From: Setoptus koraiensis
Taxonomy: Eukaryota > Arthropoda
Assembly (NCBI GenBank): GCA_048013815.1
Contig: CM106586.1
Coordinates: 15,128,001-15,192,000 of the forward strand
Direction of reading: 5' to 3'
DNA: 64,000 bases
The translations under genes and the position numbers were made by a program. Of this stretch, positions 11,601 through 25,100 are shown one piece after another; position 1 is the stretch's first letter, and each line of letters begins with the position of its first letter. Below the pieces are notes generated by a model. The model saw only the letters and a program-made list of their open reading frames with translations. It did no database searches and had not been told where the DNA came from.

Positions 11601-14600
11601 ACCCATTTTCAAAACAGATTTGCCATGCACACACACATGTTTCAAAACAAAATTGAGGCGCCCTTTGAGTGACTTGTTGTGGCCGCGTTCCAATGAAAAA
11701 ATGTAGCTCCATTTATTTTTCTAGAACTACACTCTGGAGAATTGTGACAACTATCTTTTTTCTTTGACAAATCGCGCGTTTGTATGTAGCCACAACAGAC
11801 AGTATGCCTCACAATGTCTGACTCATAATGTTTCTGCTATCGTTAATCAAAAGCAGGGCTCTCTCATGATTATATAACCATTAACTCGTTGCATCTGTTC
11901 TCATCTACTGAGTTATATCTACTGGAAATATATTATTGTATTGCTGTCCTGCTGTGTGCAAAGAAAAATAATTCCGTGAAAATAATCATAAAATAACAAA
12001 TTGCCTCATGCTGCGCTAAGACCTTGCTCGACTGGTTGCTTGACCTTAATGGTACACAGTTGGATGACGATGAACCAGAATCTCTGGCCTCATATCAGAT
12101 CACCTAATGGCGAGACGCGTAATGGGTCCATCAAATCAACATCATCAGCATATTTGAGCGTGGGCCACATCTCTTTAGATTTTTTTTTTCGTCTTATACA
12201 AAATGCAGTCGCATCATGCAAAATATAGACCGACGTTGCAGATCAGTGTTGCCAGTGTTCATTGGCTCGTGTTGTGATTTTCGCTTCGACTGTTAAATTA
12301 AATCAGAGAAGCGCCCCGTCAGCTAATCGCTGCAAAACTCGCCGAGATACATATCTTGTTTTAGAGTGGACGCGTTCGGATATCCATGACGGATATCTGC
12401 ATCGTTTGCAGCTGCCGGCCCAGGCCTGATCCTCGCGCGGGTAATCCTTGCCCTGGCGAAAATGCGCGAATCCGTTCGCGGATTGAATCGGGTCTGAACG
12501 CATGTTTATTCTGGAGCCTTTATCATTGCAAACAAGGCACGAGGAAAGTGAATGAAGATTTATTAGAGGCAATAATGGAGGTGCGATTTGCATTGGTTTT
12601 TATTACATTAGCTTTAATTGAATCTGATCTTGCTTATTTTTAGCTCGAGTTAGACTCGATAATTCCTTTCATTGCACTGTAGTGAGGCGAACCGACCAAT
12701 ACCCATGCTACACTAATTGGGTTTTGTTTTTTGTTGCGCTGTCTGGGATTTCCATGAGCCACTATTGTCTGGCAACTTAAGCTAAATATAACATCTATTC
12801 TTATGAATACGCAAGAAACCTTACAATTATGTAAGCAGGTAGCTCGCAAGTAGCCTCTTAGGATGGTTTTGCGAGCCTAATTACTTGTGTCTGCGTTATT
12901 TCTGGACAAACACAGGTTTTCCAGGTCGGTTTCTGGGTAGTGCTTCGATCCTTTCTGGCTAACTCTGGCTAAGATGGAACATTCTCTGCGCTGGCCTCAT
13001 TTTTCTCTTGAATGCTCAAAGAGGCATCACTGAAGAAGCGAAATCTTGCCAGCGAAAGGGCCCCGGTGACTTCACGGTCTCTTGTTACTGGGAAAGTTTT
13101 CGGTCGTATAAAACATGACAGGATTTTGCCGGACAAAAGAAAACTGAAACTGGCGATGCAAGAGGCGATAAAAAAGCGGATGCGTACAATCTCGAAATTC
13201 GAGTGTTCGGTGCAGTATGGGGCCCAAGTCAAAACGAATCATTAGAAGCATTCTTATATCTCGTCGGCGAAAACCGCTCGCCGTTGGCCTCGAAATGTAA
13301 GGGCACCACTATTACATCTCTGAGACAGCTCAGAGAAAATGTCCGGCAACAGCAACAACAACGATTGTTGTCGTTGTTGCTGCTCACCGCTCCGCTCATC
13401 GTACAATGACCAGTGTCAGCAGGAGTAACCGTTGGATTCAATTACTCGAATGGGTTACAGTTGTGCCAACAATGACGAAAGAAGCCACCGTTTCCATCAC
13501 GAATTTCTCTTATTCTTTCTTTACCTCTATCCTGGTTGCATAAAGAATGCACACAATGTGCCACAATTGTCTCTGCCATTCACTATCAGCACCAATCTCG
13601 ATCTTCGTGCACCGACTACACGACTATTTGTGTTAGTCTCCATTGTTAGTCCCCATTGTCAGGTTTGCCGCTGACTGGCCAACGACAAGCGGCCGACAAC
13701 AGCTAACTCCACACATAATTGTTCATGACGTCCAGGATTACGTCACACATAGCGTGGGTGATTAGTGTATGCCCATGCTAATTATGAGGTCCACAGTAGG
13801 CGACATTACGTGACATTCGTAATCTGCTTATCAACACTCTAATGCACAGGCAACTGAATCAAGTCGCATATTAGTTGTATCGAGTGCTATGATAAACATG
13901 ATTCAAATGCGGATGCAATGAGGGGTCGTATCGGACAATCCGGTCGCCTCACTTCCCGTTGAAATCTCTCAGGAACAAGTAGCTAGCTCACGTTACTTGT
14001 AGGGGTAGGCCGTTAAACTGCGAGTGTTATTGTTTGCACAACGAAATATCTCGAACTCTTCAATGAGATTCTCTCTACTTTTGGTTGTTCTAATCACTCG
14101 ATTTCATCTGTTTGTCTCATTTCAACTTTTTTCGGGTCGCCCCATATTTCGCGAGCGTCACGAAGAGTAAACCACGGGGCGCTTGAAGTGATCCAAAAGT
14201 TTCTACTCTTCTCAATGGATGCATCTCAGTATTGCCTGTTACGGGTAAAGATAAATCATGCATGACAGCGATGATTTTATTGTACTCGCTCTTTGAGCAA
14301 CTGCAACCCGTTGGTACAACTTTCTCATCAGAATCTGAAACTACTCAATTTTTTTTTGTATGAGATCAAACTGTACGATGGTTTCCGGTTTTCACCAGTC
14401 TAAATCGTGTGCACGCTCAGATCGGGACACAGCCATTCGTTCGACGTACATTTTTTTGGCATTTTTCGGCACTTTTCGGGATCGTTCAACGTTATTCCTC
14501 GGTGTTTTCGAAATACAAAATTCACAAATCCACGAATGGACGTTGTTCATCGATATCTGGTTAAAACGCTACACGAGAGCAATCAGACCCTGTTTTTGAG

Positions 14601-16153
14601 TTTTCATGACAGAAAAGGTCAAAACTGGGCGTTTTCGGTGCACGAAAACCGGGCTTAAAAGATGTAGGTTTGGGGCCAAATACTGGGCTGCAGAGTTTTG
14701 TCGTCATCGCAAAAACTGCGGTTCACAACCGATTGTGTTGTCAATGGCGAGCATAATTTGATATAGCTTGTCATCTATCTATGAATATGGATCGCTCGTG
14801 GCTTCATTTTGTTTGCAATCGGACATTCGATGACAAAAATGGGCACTAGCTCGCAATGAGCTGCGGTGAAATTTGATAACTTGTCTTGGGCCGCTTCGGC
14901 CATCGCACTCTGATGATCAGAGTACGGAGTCGATGATATTTGAGGCGAGCCAATGTATCGCACGAGCATGTTCGAGGATCCGAAAATCCGGCGCTCGGCT
15001 TTGCCTGCCCGTGACACACTCGCGGAAGCAAATATGACAATGCCGCCATGACAGTTCCATTAATGCTGTCATGATGCTCTTTCTGGTGATCGTGTGAGCC
15101 CGAAGCTTCGGAGAGTGTCAGTGAAAAAGTTGCGTCTTTAAACAACTGCTTTTCGGTTGCTCTTTTGGGCCATTCTGATTCGTTTTCGGGTGTCCTCACA
15201 AATTCCCTTTATCGCCACAAGACTCTTGTGACAAGAGCGAACGCATTCGTCATTGAGACATTGCCCAACGGCTCGCGTGTTTGCATAGCGTGCTGGCTGG
15301 CTGGCCGGCCGGCCGGCCGGCCAGCATCATTGAATATCAATTAATAATGACGCGCTTTCGGGTGAAAAAATGTCAAGGGATGTCCGAGAGGGGGCCGTCA
15401 AGTCACGGCTGGCCACCAAGCGGCCCACTTAGCCGGCCATAAACAATGGTGACGGACATTGTTACGCGCGATTGAGTGCGTCCAGCGTGCATGTTTGACC
15501 GACCGACTTTGTATTGCTAAAGTGCACTAATTCACTGTTAAAGTCGCCCCTATGATGGTTAAATTTGGGGTTCGAATGGGTTGTCGGCGGCGAAGTGGCG
15601 GCGCCCCCGACCAGCGTGCCGACCAATCTATTTATAAGCCAGCGAGCTTACAATAATGTTGTTCTGGTCGGCGGCCCGTTAGCCGGCCAAGTGTCTCCAA
15701 GTGCCAGCTAACGGGCCGGCGAGCTTAATTTGATGGCTCATTTGTTGACACTTTTTTTATCTACTCTACAAGAGGGGCCCCAGTGAGATAAGCCCTTTGT
15801 TGTTTGGGTTGTTAGTGTGGCGTGGTGCCAGTGATAGATGTGCGAATGATATTGAGCCGCGAGTTTATCTAGCGCAATCTCGGCTGCTGTCGTTTGGCTG
15901 GGCCACTTTCGCCGGGTTAGCTAAACGTTAGCACAACATGCAAAGTATCGCTGCAAAGATTTTTATTTTCGCTGGCGCCGCTTATGTGTGCGTGTCGGGC
16001 TCGTTTATGGGGCGCCCGGTGGCTCGTTTGCGGCCGCACTAGTTACAAAACTCAACCGTGAGTCGGGTTTTATTTGCCCAGCTTGACTCAGCTACTTTTT
16101 GCCCGCTGCTTCGGATAAACACTTGACAACTCTCTGCTCAACAAAAAATAGCC

Positions 16154-16188
<35 letters not shown>

Positions 16189-19100
16189 CGAAGATGATTG
16201 AAATGGGGCCAACAGCGTGCCTGACGATGCAATGTTTGTGCTCGTCATGCAGTGTCAGGCTTGCTTTGCAACAAAATGAGGCCCCTCTTGTGCGGAGTAG
16301 AGGGCCGCCAGCTAAATACGGGGCCCGCCAGCCTGCGCGCAATATCTCAAGTGGCTCAATTCATATCTGTGCGCCAGCATCGGCTGTCTGCGCGTCTGGC
16401 TGGCGAGTTTCGGCTCGGGCGAGTTTCGGCTCAGGCGAGTTTCGGCTCGGTCGAGTCTTGGCTCGGGCAAGTTTCCCCTCGAATGGGGCCCCGGCAAGCG
16501 CGAGTGTACTTAGGCATCCGGATTGCAAATAATGATTCCGCCAGATCGAGAGAGTGCCAACAGGCCAACGGAATGGCAACATAAGCGCATTTATGGATAA
16601 TCACCGGCAGTCACTGAACTCGGCGTCGGACAGCCCGGATTTATCGCCATTTTCATGACTCATCACCTTGACGAGCCGCCAGACGAATGTTTGGCATGTT
16701 TGGCATCTTCGGCCAGACCGTTTCACTCGTCAACAACCAACAATAAATAATAAATAATAATTGTCGGCTCGGAGGCTCGCGGCAACGCGCATTTGCAACA
16801 GTGTCCGACAATGTTGGACAGAATAGCAATGTTGCCAGTGCGCGACAATTGCAGCACGCCGATTGCAAACAAACATTAGCATTCCAGCGACAATTCTCGT
16901 CACCTAGCCAGCGCGTGCTGGCCCCACCAGCGGCTTCGAAACGCACCAATGCAAAGCTGCCGCGAATGCCGCCGATGCAAAGGTGCCGCGCGAACGCACT
17001 GGCCGCGAAACAAACGCCGAGTGACAAGCGTGTCTTCGGGGCATAATAAGCCAGCTAACTAAACAGCTGAACAGCTGAACGAGTTAGACGGGCCGATTGG
17101 GGCGCCGCGAAACGACGCTTGTGAAGAAAAACGCCGGCCAGCAGCCACTAAATGGCTACTGCTTGCCAAACATGACATGACACGACGACCGGGCGATCAA
17201 TCTACACGCTTATTAGTAGTTTATTATTATCTAATAATAGCCGCTCTGGCCATCTTAAGTGCATTACATGATTGTGTGTGATTGTTGCACTTGGCCCACT
17301 CAGTAAAGTTGCCCCGTCCAAGTGATATGCCGCTGCCGCTATTGCTGTTGCGTGCTCACGTCCCACTGATACAAACGATCCGAGTTTCTTGCAGGGCAAA
17401 ACTCTCTTCGGGGCCCCACTGGCCCCATTCGCACCCAAATAGCCCAGTGGCACCCAAAGAGCCCAGTGGCGCCCGAAGAGCCCGCTGGCGCCCGAAGAGC
17501 CCGCTGACGCCCGAAAGGGCCCCGATCCGACAATCAGTGTTGCACTGCGCAGTAATCACGTTAGTGTCAGTTCCTGTTCGGGGGCAAACACCGAGCGAGC
17601 GCTCAAAACAGGAAGTGAGACCGGGGCCCAATTAAATTGTATGCGCTGTATGCGCCCAATGTGTGACTGTATGCCCAATATGCAGCTACACTGAGGCTGG
17701 CGGCATCGCAAGCGGCCAAAAAGGACGCCGTTACCCGATTCGCAAAACGTGCCCGGCGACGCGCGAGCTCGCACAATTCATTTGAAAGTGCCACTAGCGA
17801 CATTTCGGGACGTGGCAGTTTGTTGCAAGTTTTGTTTATCTATTGTATCGCGTAATTGTAGCGTAACAACATGTAATGGCAACTGTACAACTGACGGGCC
17901 TCACTTGTCAATTTAACACAGTCAGGTGATGTTGGCCGCCCTGTCAAATTGATCATTTTCTCTTTATTCTATTAGTGCGAGCCCCAAACTGGGGCCCAGT
18001 CACTGGGCCCCAGTGTTCAGTGTGTGACTCGCCATATGACGCATTCTTCAAGAAACACGCACTGACAACTGGTGAGCTGGGGGCGCCACCGGATGCGCAT
18101 TTGCTCCGGTGGCGCCGGCTATCGAGTCGATCGGCAGCTACAATGTGCGCATATTGTATTGGGCATATGTCATAATGGCCAATTAAATGTCTCGCTGAAT
18201 GCCAAACAAATCCAATCATCTAATCGAGCTTCATTCGGGCCGGCCAGCTCGAACCACAGCCCGCCACATCCCGACCCGACCCGACACTGCGCAGCTTTTG
18301 CATCGACGCTAATGTGTAACTATATTTACTTTTACCTGTCGCCGCTCTGCATGCCAGATTCAAATTACTGGATGTGATCATACTGAAGAAGCGCTCTCGG
18401 CACGATCTGGAGCAGGAGTTGCGCCCGCTGACGGCCAGCGAATCGCGCGTCATGCTTCTGTACGCCTCAAAAGGTGAGTAACAACCCCAATTATCTTCCC
18501 ATTTGCCCTGGCCCCGAATCGCCATATCGGCCACATACGGCCCGCGCGATTTCGGCGTGATTAGTTGGGGCGAACCGGCGGCAAATTAATCCATGTTGCG
18601 CGCATGTATTGTCGTCGCGGCTCGTGTAATTACGCGTGCTGCCAACTGTCGACAGGTTGGCGGCGCGCGGCGCCCCAACACACAAAAAACGTAATGATGG
18701 GTTGAGTTCTCAAAAATGCCAATTTCGGTCGCAATCAAAACGCGCTCATCTCATTGAATGGGGCCCCCCGCTCATCTCAGTATCTCGCGTCTTTTCCACC
18801 ATCCCAAACACCAACTACGCAATAATGTCGTTATGCAATAATCAACCCGATACGTGCCCCATGCATCGACAGAGTCGGCAATAGAGATTATGGCGGCGGC
18901 AAAACAGCTGAAGCTAACGAGAAAAACGTACGCCTGGATAGTGGCCCAATCGGTTATTGGCGCCAACGACAACGAGCGAGCGCCCAGCGAATTTCAGCCA
19001 GGAATATTGGGTAAGTTTGTGCCAGCATTTGTGTGACAAATCGACAGGTTGGTGGCTTCCGAAATGGGCACGCACATACGCCTACAATTCGTATGACACA

Positions 19101-22100
19101 ACAGCGACAATGACAAATGTCAGATGTCAGATGAAATTAAAAAGCGCCCCCTCTGACAGCGATATCATCATCAGCGAGTCTATCATTAGACGGTGTAGAT
19201 GCGCGTTGGCAGCCGAAACAAATTCCGACGAATTCCGTGACTTATGGCGCGTGTACGATCGATCGAAAAAACTCACTATGAAAGCGGAAATTTTTGTCAA
19301 AAGCCTCGCAATCAGCACGACTAAACCAGTGGAAATAAATAGCTAACCTTTGCAAATTTCTCTGTCAAATTTTTCCGTCAGGCATTCATTTCAGGTCCAA
19401 TCATGAGCGGCTGCTCGATGAGGTTTCGCGAGCCATAACAATTATTTCGTATGGCTTGGAATTGTTTGTGCGCGACCATTTGGCCATGCAATCGAACAAG
19501 ACGTCGTCGTTATTGGCCACGACAAAACCAATCAATAATGCTAATGAGTCTCTCGACGGCAACACTAATCAGTCGACGGATCAGCAGCATTCCAGCCAGC
19601 AGCAGCAACAGCAACCGTTCAGTTATTTGGAGCAACAGAATTATCCGTGGCCGGCGGCCCATCCGTCGCTGAATTTGAGCGATATCGACATCGGATCGCA
19701 TTCGTCTTGCAAGGGCCCGCTGAGCCAAAAGGCCGTGATCAAGGGAAACACATTGTACGAGTAAGTAATCGGGCAAAGAAACAATTTTTGTCGACCGTGA
19801 GCTGCCGTTGCGCTAGTTAATTACTAGCACAACGCGCCGGCGATATTCGGCTGCGGGCCATTACGATAATGGGCCCCAAATATCTCTGGCGCGCGAGACA
19901 AAGTGGCTCGCTCGGGTATCGATCCATGGCGGGCCACCGGATGCAGCCACGCTGACAAGGGCCATCATTTATCATTGTTATTACTGTCAACATTGGTGTA
20001 CGTAAACGGGGGCGAAATGGGCTGAGAAAAATATTTCGGCTCCACGCCGGCGACAATCGACAACGGCGAACTGTCTGGCCGCCGCTTGTTTGCGACAAAA
20101 CGCGTTACGTGAACGAAATAGTCAATTTCGCCCCCACAATATTGTCATTACGGCTACATATTGTTGTTGTACATATTGTAACGAGCCACGCCGGCCGCCA
20201 GGCGAGAGGGGCCCGATTCTGGCGAGCGCGCCCACCAGAGAAGGGGCCCGATTCTGGTGGCTGGCTGCGGTAATGCATCGCCGGCGATGCCGGTGCGCGC
20301 ATTATCTCGCTGCCATCATCAAGGCCAGATATCCGAGTGCGAAAAAGCCATTTCGGCCCGACCAAACTATAGTTACTGTATAGTTAATGTAGATGCCGCT
20401 GTTGGCGTCGCGACGGGCGCGCCATGATTCGCCGACGCACCCGATTAGGCGCGGGCATTGATTGCTCGGGCCAATTACATCGGCGAGGTGTGTTTTAAAG
20501 GGGCGCGCCCGCAAACGGCCCGTTTTAAGCCAGAGGTATTTATGCCGCGATGATTTATGCGACTGGCAGTCTCAGCCGACCGGCGGCCTCACACTGAGCC
20601 GCTGAAATTGTGAAAAGCGGCGGTGCGTCGCCCACTCGCCGGGTGTCGCGCGCACGACGGGCGATTTTCCAATCTCTCGGATCTTTCGGATCGTCCGGCG
20701 CTGCGAGCGGGCGGCCCGGACAGAGCCGAGCGGGCCGGATAAGGCCGAGCGCGCAGTCAGCGGAGTTGTCAGCGGCTCGGGATTATCTATTCAGACATTC
20801 GGACACGTCGCCGAGCCGTGGCCGGCCGCGCCTCCGCACGCCGCGAGTGCGCGGCTTCGCTCAAACGGGCAAAGTGTCCGCAGTGTCCGAAGCGGCCTAA
20901 GTGGCCGAAGTGGCCTAAGTGTCTCGGCGCCGACCAGCCATGATTGATGGGCTGCTCATGTTAATTCGCGCGCCAGTTGCACGTACTGGCCGCTGATCAA
21001 ACGTGTCGCACGAGCGTTATAATTTCTTCGCGCCCACGCGCTCGCTCGGTGGGCCGTTTTGGCAGTTTCGGCACTAGCCAGAAAAGTTGGCACTAGCCAG
21101 AAAAGTTGGCGCCAGCCAGAAAAGTTGACACTCTAATCTTGCTGATATATCTCGTGTTGCTTGCTATCTCTTTGCGTGCGAAAAAACAATGCGGCATGTA
21201 CGCCACAAGTAGATATTTCAGGAAATCTTCGCCGTCTAACCTGTTCGACGCCGACGGATCGTTGCGCGACGTCGAGCTCAACGTGGTCAATCTGGACAAC
21301 GAGCGCCAATGGAAGAGGGTGAGTAACCACAAAACTGTGCCAGATAAGTGCCGGTTGTGTCATTAGTTAATTTCGGCTCCGCCGGCCGGCGATTAGCAAG
21401 ACGACATAACCGCTCACCGAGAACAGTTGTAAATGAATTGTCAATGAAACATTGATCGGTTGGAAAAACGCGTCGCTCATATCGCAATACGAGAGAGATT
21501 GTCGCTGGTTGTTGTTGTTGTGCAGGTTTGCGGGGCCATTGTGCGCGTAACTGGGGCCCCAACTGGACGCCCCAATTGCACAAACACACAACTTGTCTTC
21601 GACTGGCCACTGTGACAACTCTCATATGATCGCGCTCGTGATACACGCAATATCTCATATCTCGTTATTTCATTTCTGTTCGTGTGGCGCTGCAGATTGG
21701 CTACTTCACGGGCACCACGCTCAAAATAGACGACATCACTTGGCCAGAACAAGCGGAGCGCCCCCCAACGGTGAGTATAAGTCTCAACGAGAGATAAATA
21801 ATAATTGTTGAGGCCGGACTGACGGGCCAACGGGCCAACGACAGAGCCAACGGAGCCGACAGAGCCAACAGAGCGAGGCTTAACGGGGCGCCCAAATAAA
21901 TCCAGGGGCCCCGGCCGGCTGAGCGGCCTCACAGACCCAATCATATGGGCGAGACGCAATCATATGGATAATATGAATTGGATGGCACGCCTCATCACTC
22001 GCATTAGCATCTTGGCAGTGGGCAGCAAACGGATCTGCAGGCTGGTAGCTGTCATCGGGCACATATATCACACATCGCTCGATTGGTCGCTCGCCACATG

Positions 22101-25100
22101 CTGTCGGCGTCGGATAACGGTCACATATCCGCGCCACATCTGTACAATTTCATTCAAATATACGTATATAAATACATACATAAGCATTTTCCGTTGCCTA
22201 ACCGCCGCCTATTTGCCCCCGAACGCTTCTAACCTTAATTGACAATGCACTTGTGTGCCGCTGTGTGTCGCAGGGCCTCATGGAAAAGTTTCACCTGAAG
22301 GCCGTGTTCCTCGAGGAGCCCGCCTTCGTGAATTTGGCCGACCCGGACACCGAAACGGGCGAATGCAAAACAAATCGAGCCGTCAGGTGTCGTTATGTCA
22401 AGAAAAAGAAGGCGTCCCCCTCGTCGAGCAAATTATCCAAAATATCCGCTCCGAATGATATTGGCAGAGAGATGGCGCCAATGTCCAATGATAACTTCAC
22501 TATCGCTCGGCGACTCCATGCTGATCAGCTAATGCACAACACCAATAGACAGCGCGCCCTCGACGGCGATGGCAAGACCAACGCGCCGGTTAACGTGGCC
22601 CGATCAATGCGTCCGACACAAAACAATGATGGCTACAATAACCAAAATATTAATAATAATATCAATAATAATCAAAATAACGACAACGACGACGATTACG
22701 AGTACGAATACAAGTGTTGCAGCGGTTTCTGTATCGACCTAATGGAAAAGTTTGCCACAGATCTCAAATTTACCTACGATCTATACAGGTGAGCAGCGTG
22801 CATATTCCATAAAGCACAGCACGTTTAGATCACGTGATCTAGATTATATTATCTCTCGCAAACTGATCCCCAAATTTCTGTTTCCATTTTTCCCTGTTTA
22901 CGACCCACTCAACAGGGTCAAGGACGGCGTTTGGGGAGTTCTCAATGTAAGTTTTTGTAGTCAAATCCCTGGTTGACACTCGTTTTGTTTCGACAAGATA
23001 TAGTATGATTTGTTGCGACGTATCATTCGCGAATCAATGCGTAGATGGTCGTCTTATGAAAAATATCGCTCAGAATGGTTGTCGTTGTGGGACAATTCAT
23101 ATTATACACAATTTGAGCTGAGATTTAGCGCGAATTTCAGAGCATATGCGCGCCCCACAAACTGTTATCCATCAGCGGCGACCGCAGTATTAATGAATCG
23201 ATCAATCCATTGTCAGGTATCGCTTCTCGGCCTTATGGCTAAGATCAAAGTGTAGTATCTGTTCTTCCGTGCTTGACCGCACAGGACGGTACGCATGTCG
23301 TACCTAAGGTCAAAAGCAATCTTTCACGGGGATCACCTGGCTAGCTTGCTACCTGGTGATCACGGATCGCTATCGCATTGCACTAATTGCGACCTGCGGT
23401 CCACCCTTACTTTTTAAAACTAAACTAAACTAAACAAACCGGCGCGCCGGCCCGCGGTGCCCGGTTCGGTCTCCGCTGTCGGTGGCGCCCGAACCGGGTA
23501 ATCTGGGGACGGACCGGTCTGCGGCCCGAAGCGCCCTACCCAATCTATCGACTCAATCTCACACCTACACGCGTCCCCTCTAAACTGGAACGGCACTCAG
23601 AACGGCAAATGGAACGGACTCATAGCCGAGCTGGTGAACAGAAAGGCCGACGTGATCGTTACGTCGGTGAAAATCAATTCCGACCGACAGAAAGCAGTGG
23701 ATTTCACGGTGCCTTTCCTAGACACTGGCATATCGATAATTGTCAATAAGCAAACCGGTGTTATATCCAAGCTGGCCTTTTTAGGTAAGAATTGGCGCCC
23801 GCATGATTCGCATAACCCCCCATATGACTCATATGATATGAGCGCGTAGGCGCAAATCATTGAAATGATGATGGCAAGCCCTCTAAGTGCTGAAGTAATA
23901 CTGAATAATATATCCCCTGGTGAAATATTCTTTTGTTAATGTGCGCGCAAACCTGGGGCCCCCCGATGTCGTGAATAACAAACATCGAATGTCAGAACCG
24001 TTCGATACATTGGCCTGGCTAATGTTCATTGGCGTTGGAATTCCCGTTGCGGCCATCTCAATATTTTTCTTTGAATGGGCCTCACCGTCGGGATTTTACG
24101 CAAATGGAAAGCCGTCTGTAGACAGGAAGTTCTCGTTTTGTCGCACACTGTGGATGGTGATGGCCATTTTGTTTGGCTCGGCGGCGCACATCGACAGTCC
24201 AAAGGGCTACACGGCCCGTTTTATGGTGAGTTGAATAAGGTTGAGTATGATGAATAAATATGAACAAAATATGGCCCCAATATAGGCTCGCTTTCTGGCT
24301 CGCCAGTGAATAATCGCCTAATTCGCTGACGGATCGAGCTGAAAATGTCGCTTTTTTCTGTCACGGCGCGCGCATTAAACTGAACCAACCAATTGATCCA
24401 TTCCGCCACTGTCACACAAGGGCAACATCTGGGCCTCATTTGCGGTGGTATTTTTGGCTGTTTACACGGCCAATTTGGCGGCATTTATGGTGAGTCGACA
24501 CTGTTTCTGATTACCTCTGACGCGATATTATCATATCGAGATATCATCATATCGAGATATTATCATATCGCCCGCGACAAGCAATGCCCATTAACGATTT
24601 CTCCGCTGTTTGGCGTCTGTCTGTCTGGTCTGTTTGGTCTGTTTGGTCTGTCTGGTCTGTTTGGTCTGTCTGGGCTGTTTGGTCAGATAACTCGCGAGGA
24701 GTATCTCGACTTCTCGGGCATTGGCGACCGCCGACTGTACAACAGAAATCTGCCCCTTCGATTCGGAACCATTGCCGGCGGAAACACCGAGGCCGTGCTG
24801 AGCGCCAACAAGCCCAACCTGCACAAATACATGCAGCGATTCAATAAGAGCTCCTCGGAGGAAGGTAAGCGCCTCAATGGTCGCCACGACCACTGTTGGC
24901 CGCAATTATCGGCCACCACTCGCCACGAGCGGCCTTGCCATATTGCGCAATTTGTCTTATACACTGTGACTTAACCGCTGTGACTTTGACCACTTGACCC
25001 GAATTCCCGATGTCTCGTCTAGGTGTGAGCGCGGTGCGACAGGGCGCACTGGACGCCTTCATATACGACGCCGTCGTGCTGGACTATCTGGCCGGCCAAG

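Larger units (their letters stand above)
10352..18357 (+). other. 8.0-kb first intron of the NMDA receptor gene
   Basis: It starts at a GTGAGT donor and ends at a TGCCAG acceptor, with phase preserved across it. The other introns of this gene are about 80 to 1460 bases, so this one is exceptional. No nested gene is convincing; the open frames inside it are short and featureless. It holds a 24-base GGCC palindrome (15301-15324), a GT run (16155-16190), 18- to 19-base tandem repeats at about 16403-16475 and 17441-17516, and several GGGGCCCC octamers, features often seen in regulatory introns. Confidence 0.75.

Noticed and set aside
12303-15199. Open frames of 77 to 117 codons inside the first NMDA receptor intron, both strands
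   Set aside because: Featureless, not flanked by convincing splice sites, and expected by chance in 8 kb.
15569-15579. GGTTCGAATGG resembling a tRNA B box
   Set aside because: No A box, no cloverleaf and no terminator; not a tRNA gene.
17441-17516. CRISPR-like regular repeats
   Set aside because: The units are contiguous with no spacers, in a eukaryotic intron; this is a minisatellite.
23481-23498. TGGCGCCCGAAC string resembling a lysine-tRNA primer-binding site of retroviruses
   Set aside because: No flanking terminal repeats, no polypurine tract and no element-like coding nearby; the string is one arm region of a GC-rich inverted repeat after the U2 gene.
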